From positions 1-9,505 of the forward strand of contig JBBRTW010000268.1 of NCBI GenBank assembly GCA_038244055.1: a stretch of DNA of 9,505 nucleotides. Reading direction: 5' to 3'. Below are positions 6,294-9,505 of the stretch, piece by piece. Both the position numbers and the translations under genes were made by a program. Position 1 is the first letter of the stretch; each line of letters opens with the position of its first letter. Origin of the DNA: DASPKW01 sp038244055 (GTDB taxonomy: Bacteria > Planctomycetota > Phycisphaerae > Tepidisphaerales > Tepidisphaeraceae). The notes beneath the pieces were generated by a model. It had not been told where the DNA came from. It saw only the letters and a list, made by a program, of their open reading frames with translations, and did not search any database.

Positions 6294-7250
6294 GTGTCGC
6301 GATTTACGCCGGTGAACATCACGATTGATTCCCCCCAGGCACCCGATGTGCTCGCCGGGGCGGTTCTCAATGGACTATCGCGGCCGATCGGCCAGAAGCA
6401 GTCCTGGAGCGTCGTCAAGGCCCTCATCCTCGGCGTCGCCACTTTCGGTGTCGTTCCCCTCCTGGCATGGATGCGCGGCTTCCGCGCTTTCGTCATCGGC
6501 GAACAACAACAGTTCCTCCACCTCGCCCGCTGGGTGCGCCAGAACAGCGAGCATCCCCTCTCCCGCCAGCTCGAATCCGATGCCAGCGAACTGCGCACGG
6601 GCGGGTTCCTCACCTTCGTCTCACTCATCGCCCTCTTCGCCACCGTCCTGGCCATCTGGAACATCATCGACCGCTCCGGCCGCATGCCCGAACATGCCCT
6701 CATCGCCGGCACCTACGGCTACGGCCAATCGCGCATCATGGATTACACCGTCCGCCCCTTCGCCGATGCCGGGCGCATCTTCACGATCTGGTTCTGGGGC
6801 CTGTCCATCGCCTACGGCTTCCACTGGCTCCAAGTCACGCTCCACTCGGCCGATATCCGCCGCTTCGTCGACCGTTTCAGCCAGATCGCCCAGTCCGAAG
6901 GCGTCAATCGCGTCCGCGCCGATCCGCTCGGCACCACTCTTCGCCCGCTCTGGCTCGGCGCCGCCGTCTGCATGATTCTGGTCCACGCCCCCTGGGGCCT
7001 CCTTATGATGCTGGCGGGAGCCGCGCAAAGACGATATATCACATGGAGCGGCCGAAATACCCGGGCGGATGTCGCCCACCGGCTGCGGGCGATGCTCATG
7101 CGGCGCAGGCCGAACATGCTGATCCCCATGCCCGTATACCTGCGCGAAAGATGCATCGCCGACCGCTGCCGCGCCGAACTCCCCCGCGGCGCGAACTTCT
7201 GCCGCAGATGCGGAACCAAGCAGCGAACGGAGCTCGATCGAGTTGCGTGA
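6294..7250 (+). CDS. Multi-helix membrane protein with C-terminal zinc ribbon
   Basis: 318 residues from a GTG at 6294. An in-frame stop lies at 6273-6275, so the start must be close; a second GTG at 6312 is possible and neither has a strong ribosome site. Hydrophobic segments are at about 41-60, 104-125, 160-180 and 217-243, suggesting four helices with a large charged loop (~62-102) and another soluble loop (~183-215). The C-terminus is basic (AQRRYITW, then RAMLMRRRPN) and ends in a zinc ribbon with C287, C292, C303 and C306 (CX4CX10CX2C), the same spacing and FCRRCG ending as the small protein encoded at 5699-6052. I do not recognise the membrane domain. The shared ribbon suggests that both proteins dock to one cytoplasmic partner, possibly the zinc-ribbon kinase or a substrate. 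Confidence 0.83.
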   Translation: MSRFTPVNITIDSPQAPDVLAGAVLNGLSRPIGQKQSWSVVKALILGVATFGVVPLLAWMRGFRAFVIGEQQQFLHLARWVRQNSEHPLSRQLESDASELRTGGFLTFVSLIALFATVLAIWNIIDRSGRMPEHALIAGTYGYGQSRIMDYTVRPFADAGRIFTIWFWGLSIAYGFHWLQVTLHSADIRRFVDRFSQIAQSEGVNRVRADPLGTTLRPLWLGAAVCMILVHAPWGLLMMLAGAAQRRYITWSGRNTRADVAHRLRAMLMRRRPNMLIPMPVYLRERCIADRCRAELPRGANFCRRCGTKQRTELDRVA

Positions 7251-7258
7251 GGATAGAA

Positions 7259-7290
7259 AGACAATGAGACAATGAGACAATCAGACAATG
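7259..7290 (+). repeat. Four tandem 8-bp repeats
   Basis: AGACAATG occurs at 7259-7266, 7267-7274 and 7283-7290, with AGACAATC at 7275-7282. The array begins nine bases after the stop of the zinc-ribbon membrane gene. An 8-bp period shifts reading frame, so it is not coding. Confidence 0.9.
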
Positions 7291-7311
7291 AGGATCAGCA
7301 CATGCACCGCA

Positions 7312-7435
7312 GTCACCCTGAGAGAGCCTTAGCGACCGAAGGATCTAGCCTATGCGAATTGGCCCAATCCTCAGACGAACGGTCCAATCCGGCCAAGCAA
7401 GATTCCTCGGTCGCCTGAAGCTCCCTCGGAATGAC
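7312..7435. repeat. Imperfect inverted repeat, ~43-bp arms
   Basis: The left arm 7312-7354 (GTCACCCTGAGAGAGCC, then GCGACCGA) matches the reverse complement of the right arm ~7393-7435 (GTCATTCCGAGGGAGC, then GCGACCGAGGAATCT) over about 43 bp with roughly three quarters identity and a one-base gap. The spacer (7355-7392) contains two related motifs, GGCCCAATCC and GGTCCAATCC. No coding potential is seen. It is probably a dispersed intergenic palindromic element; the diverged arms suggest an old copy. Confidence 0.75.
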
Positions 7436-7448
7436 ACTCCATGACCTT

Positions 7449-7502
7449 TGTGTCCTCGGTGTCCTCTGTGTCCTCTGTGCTCTCTGTGCTCTCTGTGTCC
7501 TC
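7449..7502 (+). repeat. Six tandem 9-bp repeats
   Basis: Six consecutive 9-bp units run TGTGTCCTC, GGTGTCCTC, TGTGTCCTC, TGTGCTCTC, TGTGCTCTC, TGTGTCCTC. Because nine is a multiple of three, the array keeps frames open on both strands and gives spurious Ser/Val- or Cys/Leu-rich translations; I treat these as non-coding. The array ends 26 bp before the start of the 52-residue membrane-protein gene and may lie in its leader. Confidence 0.9.
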
Positions 7503-7528
7503 TGTGGTGAATTTGCTCCCGAACCCAA

Positions 7529-7687
7529 ATGCCCTACCTCTACCAAATCGTCGGAGTCATCGGCTGGATATGGCTGGCGATATTTATTCCACTGTTTATT
7601 GTCGCTCTGCTGATCAAGTGGTCGCGGAATCGCCGGAGCGCGGTGCGCGGCTTCGAGGTGACTTTCAAAGATGAGAAACAGTCCTGA
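7529..7687 (+). CDS. 52-residue single-helix membrane protein
   Basis: The frame encodes MPYLYQIVGVIGWIWLAIFI, continuing hydrophobic to about residue 29, then a basic stop-transfer segment KWSRNRRSAVR and a short charged tail. This is a clean pattern for a small membrane protein with its tail in the cytoplasm. The stop codon overlaps the next gene by 17 bp (the next ATG is at 7671), and the next gene's ribosome site GAGGTG lies inside this frame, which supports translational coupling. No ribosome site is obvious before its own ATG, and a 9-bp repeat array lies just upstream. Family unknown; it could recruit the downstream protein to the membrane. Confidence 0.65.
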   Translation: MPYLYQIVGVIGWIWLAIFIPLFIVALLIKWSRNRRSAVRGFEVTFKDEKQS

Positions 7688-9194
7688 TCCATCGGTTCAT
7701 CAACGGCTCGAGCGCCAGGTGATGGAACACGTCGAGCGCCTCCTCGGCGATGAGCGCCTGCGCGTCGATACCACGCGCGGCCGCCGCCCCGTCACCACCA
7801 TGTTTCGCTCGGTCGAGTCCGGCGATCACGCCGTCGAGCTCAAGCGCCTCATGTCCGAGATGGGCAAGCCCGACCGCGACCTCCAATCCAAAATGCCGGT
7901 CGGCCTGTGGATGGAAGTCACCCTCTCCCAGAAAAAATGGTTCTTCTTCAAGGAGACCGTCGGCAAAGTGCAGGTCGTCTGCCTCTCGCCCCAGAAAGCC
8001 CTCATCGCCGGCCAGACCCCCTCCCCCCTCACCCCCGCGGAACTTGGGAAGGTTTTGACGGAATTAACGATGGCCAACCGCGGCTCGGAAGTCCCCTCCA
8101 CCGTCGTTTTCGTCTCCACCGGCGGCTTCACGATCGAAGCCTCTGAACTGGCCGAGCGGCGGGCCGACCGCACCTTGATCCTGGTGCAGCCCAACGATGC
8201 CGGCGGCTGGAAAGTCACCGGACCCGTCGAAACCAAGGCCCTGGTCGATTTATTCGACCCCGAGGCCGAGAATCTCAAGCGCGAGCGGGTCCGAAAATAC
8301 ATCGAAGAAAACGCCGTCGATATGATGATGTCCGGCCTCGCCACCGACAAGGTGGCCGCAAAAACACAATTACCGCTGCAATTGGTCGAAGCTGAGTTAA
8401 AATCGTACGCCAAGGACAAGCCCGGCATGTCGGCCAAGCGGCTCGATGGCCGGATCGTTCTGTTCCGCGAAGGCACGTCCAGTGCCACGACGGACCAGGC
8501 CGGAGGTGCTGATATGCCATTCCTAGAACGCGTCAAAAACCTGTTCTCCCGCAAGGGCGACAATGAGAAGAAGGTCGCCTTTCTCGCCGAGCGGCGGGCC
8601 GCGCTGTCGCAGCAGCAGGACCGCATCTACGAGGAGCTCAACCAGCTCGAGAAGCGCGAGAGCGATCTGCGCGACCAGTTCAAGAACTCCACCAGCGCCC
8701 TCACCAAGCGCCGGCTGACCAGCCAGCTCCTGACCTTCCACAAGGACATCGAGCGCCGCCAGCAGATGCTGGGCGTGATCAGCCAGCAGGTGAATGTCGT
8801 CTCCACCCACCTGCACAACATCGAGCTCACCAAGCAGGGCCAGGGTGCCAAGCTCCCCGATGCCGATGAGCTGACCAATGATGCGGTCAAGGCCGAGGAA
8901 TTTCTCGCCCAGCTCCAGGCCGACAACGAAATCGCTATCGGCGTCGGCTCCATCGCCTCGGGCGGCCTCTCGGATGAAGAGCAGGCCCTCTTCGAAGAAC
9001 TCGAACGCGAGTCCGAGGCGGACAAGAAATCCGCCACCACGCAAGTCGCGGCCGACCCCGTGAAAACCCCCGATAAGAAACAAACCACCACCGCGAAACA
9101 GTCCGCCGCCGAAGATGAACCCATCGCCGAATCCAACGGCCCGCCCCCCATCCCCAGCCAGCAAACCCGCCGCCCGCAGGCGGAGCCGGGGTGA
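7671..9194 (+). CDS. Three-part protein: unknown domain, probable winged helix, ESCRT-III/Snf7-like helical region
   Basis: 507 residues; GAGGTG ten bases before the ATG. Residues 1-195 are a mixed alpha/beta domain I do not recognise, containing LWMEVTLSQKKWFFFKE and a hydrophobic strand STVVFVSTGGFT (143-154). Residues ~200-268 (VRKYIEENAVDMMMSG, then ATDKVAAKTQLPLQLVEAEL and a RIVLF hairpin) look like a winged helix. Residues 282-295 (MPFLERVKNLFSRK) form an amphipathic leader, followed by long basic/acidic helices (~298-385) and a shorter segment PDADELTNDAVKAEEFLAQL (396-415). An acidic motif SDEEQALFEELERE (434-447) and a Pro-rich tail with PPPIP (491-495) end the protein. Order and charge pattern recall Snf7/CHMP ESCRT-III proteins, whose fold PspA/Vipp1 share. 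A membrane-remodelling role is inferred. No membrane helix is seen. A generic coiled coil is the main alternative. Confidence 0.85.
   Translation: MRNSPDPSVHQRLERQVMEHVERLLGDERLRVDTTRGRRPVTTMFRSVESGDHAVELKRLMSEMGKPDRDLQSKMPVGLWMEVTLSQKKWFFFKETVGKVQVVCLSPQKALIAGQTPSPLTPAELGKVLTELTMANRGSEVPSTVVFVSTGGFTIEASELAERRADRTLILVQPNDAGGWKVTGPVETKALVDLFDPEAENLKRERVRKYIEENAVDMMMSGLATDKVAAKTQLPLQLVEAELKSYAKDKPGMSAKRLDGRIVLFREGTSSATTDQAGGADMPFLERVKNLFSRKGDNEKKVAFLAERRAALSQQQDRIYEELNQLEKRESDLRDQFKNSTSALTKRRLTSQLLTFHKDIERRQQMLGVISQQVNVVSTHLHNIELTKQGQGAKLPDADELTNDAVKAEEFLAQLQADNEIAIGVGSIASGGLSDEEQALFEELERESEADKKSATTQVAADPVKTPDKKQTTTAKQSAAEDEPIAESNGPPPIPSQQTRRPQAEPG
8502..8516 (+). promoter_or_regulatory. Internal ribosome binding site and in-frame ATG
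   Basis: GGAGGT at 8502-8507 is followed by six bases and an in-frame ATG at 8514-8516, codon 282 of the 507-residue protein. This is the best ribosome site in the window. Initiation here would give a 226-residue protein starting MPFLERVKNLFSRKG and containing only the ESCRT-III-like part; 200-230 residues is a usual size for that superfamily. The next gene begins with a similar short leader, MALLDKIFGKK. Confidence 0.6.
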
Positions 9195-9195
9195 T

Positions 9196-9300
9196 TGTCA
9201 ATTGTCAATTGTCCATGGCCAATTGCACAGGCGGCGATCGCCACGCATCCAGGCTGACAACTGACAACTGACAATTGACAATGGACAATGGGCAATTGAC
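9196..9300. repeat. 7-bp tandem repeats in inverted arrangement
   Basis: On the left, four 7-bp units run TGTCAAT, TGTCAAT, TGTCCAT, GGCCAAT (9196-9223). On the right, six units run TGACAAC, TGACAAC, TGACAAT, TGACAAT, GGACAAT, GGGCAAT (9255-9296). The two arrays are reverse complements of each other, so they form a large palindrome around a 31-bp centre that contains the 10-bp palindrome GGCGATCGCC (9233-9242). The array starts immediately after the stop codon of the 507-residue protein and fills most of the gap to the next gene. Confidence 0.9.
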
Positions 9301-9338
9301 CACGAGCACCGAACAACCAGCAACCCGCAACCACACCC

Positions 9339-9505
9339 ATGGCCCTGCTCGACAAAATCTTCGGGAAGAAACAGAAATCCCTTTCGGAGCTTTCCAAGCA
9401 GGAGCTGCGCAAGGAGGAAATTCTGATCGGCAAGACCCGCGATCGGCTCTTCAAGAAAATCGAGACCATCGCCACCGACAAGCAGAAGATTTTCCAGCAG
9501 GGCGC
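9339..9505 (+). CDS. Start of a coiled-coil protein, possible second ESCRT-III/PspA-like protein (3' end missing)
   Basis: The ATG at 9339 opens a frame that continues past the window edge; 55 full codons are visible. It begins MALLDKIFGKKQKSLSEL, a short amphipathic leader with FGKK, then a charged helix (QELRKEEILIGKTRDRL) and a second one (KKIETIATDKQKIFQQG). This short basic leader followed directly by charged helices, the second ending in a QQG/KxG-like turn, is the pattern I remember for ESCRT-III proteins such as CHMP2/CHMP4. It also resembles the internal start of the upstream protein (MPFLERVKNLFSRK). No Shine-Dalgarno is visible; the start is chosen as the first ATG after the repeat. 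Any helical filament protein would fit with so little sequence. Confidence 0.7.
   Translation, partial: MALLDKIFGKKQKSLSELSKQELRKEEILIGKTRDRLFKKIETIATDKQKIFQQG

Noticed and set aside
6061..7502. CRISPR array
   Set aside because: The repeats are 7-10 bp contiguous units or paired palindromes; there are no regular spacers of 25-40 bp and no cas genes.
7431..7613. Cys/Leu-rich and Ser/Val-rich small proteins over the 9-bp array
   Set aside because: These frames are open only because the repeat unit is a multiple of three; a different frame encodes the credible membrane protein at 7529.
7813..8140. Restriction-endonuclease-like fold in the N-terminal part of the 507-residue protein
   Set aside because: The VVFVSTGGFTIEASELAE stretch loosely recalls Mrr-type proteins, but I cannot place a convincing PD-(D/E)XK catalytic set.
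8523..9164. 213-residue minus-strand open frame, Leu/Gly-rich
   Set aside because: It is antisense to the helical region of the 507-residue protein; no start signal or family pattern.
9234..9241. GCGATCGC, the cyanobacterial HIP1 octamer
   Set aside because: One copy in GC-rich DNA is expected by chance, and nothing else points to cyanobacteria.

Overview
The window is GC-rich bacterial DNA. Its gene content suggests an uncultured member of Planctomycetota or a related PVC lineage: an ECF sigma factor coupled to a membrane FecR-type regulator, two eukaryotic-like protein kinases, small zinc-ribbon membrane proteins, and gene gaps filled with short-period repeats. The phylum is inferred from this style of content, not from a marker gene.

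Left part (1-3920). The window opens inside a plus-strand gene for a protein with one membrane anchor and a coiled-coil tail. It converges on a minus-strand group. In transcription order that group is an atypical short kinase (3920-3105), a small secreted protein (2907-2563), a strong hairpin (2500-2471), an ECF sigma factor (2430-1897) and a FecR-like transmembrane regulator (1900-836). Sigma and FecR overlap by ATGA. The last ~80 residues of the FecR-like protein are clearly homologous to almost the whole mature secreted protein, which ties the secreted protein to the sigma/FecR signalling unit.

Right part (4185-9505). Seven plus-strand genes follow: a four-helix membrane protein, a Ser/Thr kinase with two C-terminal zinc ribbons, a single-helix zinc-ribbon protein, a multi-helix zinc-ribbon protein, a 52-residue membrane protein, a 507-residue protein (unrecognised N-terminal domain, probable winged helix, helical domain resembling Snf7/ESCRT-III) and the start of a second short-leader coiled-coil protein that looks related. 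The helical half of the 507-residue protein has its own ideal Shine-Dalgarno and in-frame ATG, so it may also be made alone. I read this as a candidate undescribed membrane-associated system: ESCRT-III/PspA-like filament proteins with a kinase and zinc-ribbon membrane partners. The ESCRT-III assignment rests on remembered family patterns and needs a profile or structure search.

Three gaps in the plus-strand run (6053-6293, 7251-7528, 9195-9338) hold repeats of different kinds: a 31-bp perfect core inside a ~75-bp inverted repeat, 8-bp, 9-bp and 7-bp tandem repeats, and another ~43-bp imperfect inverted repeat. They break up what would otherwise be a compact operon.
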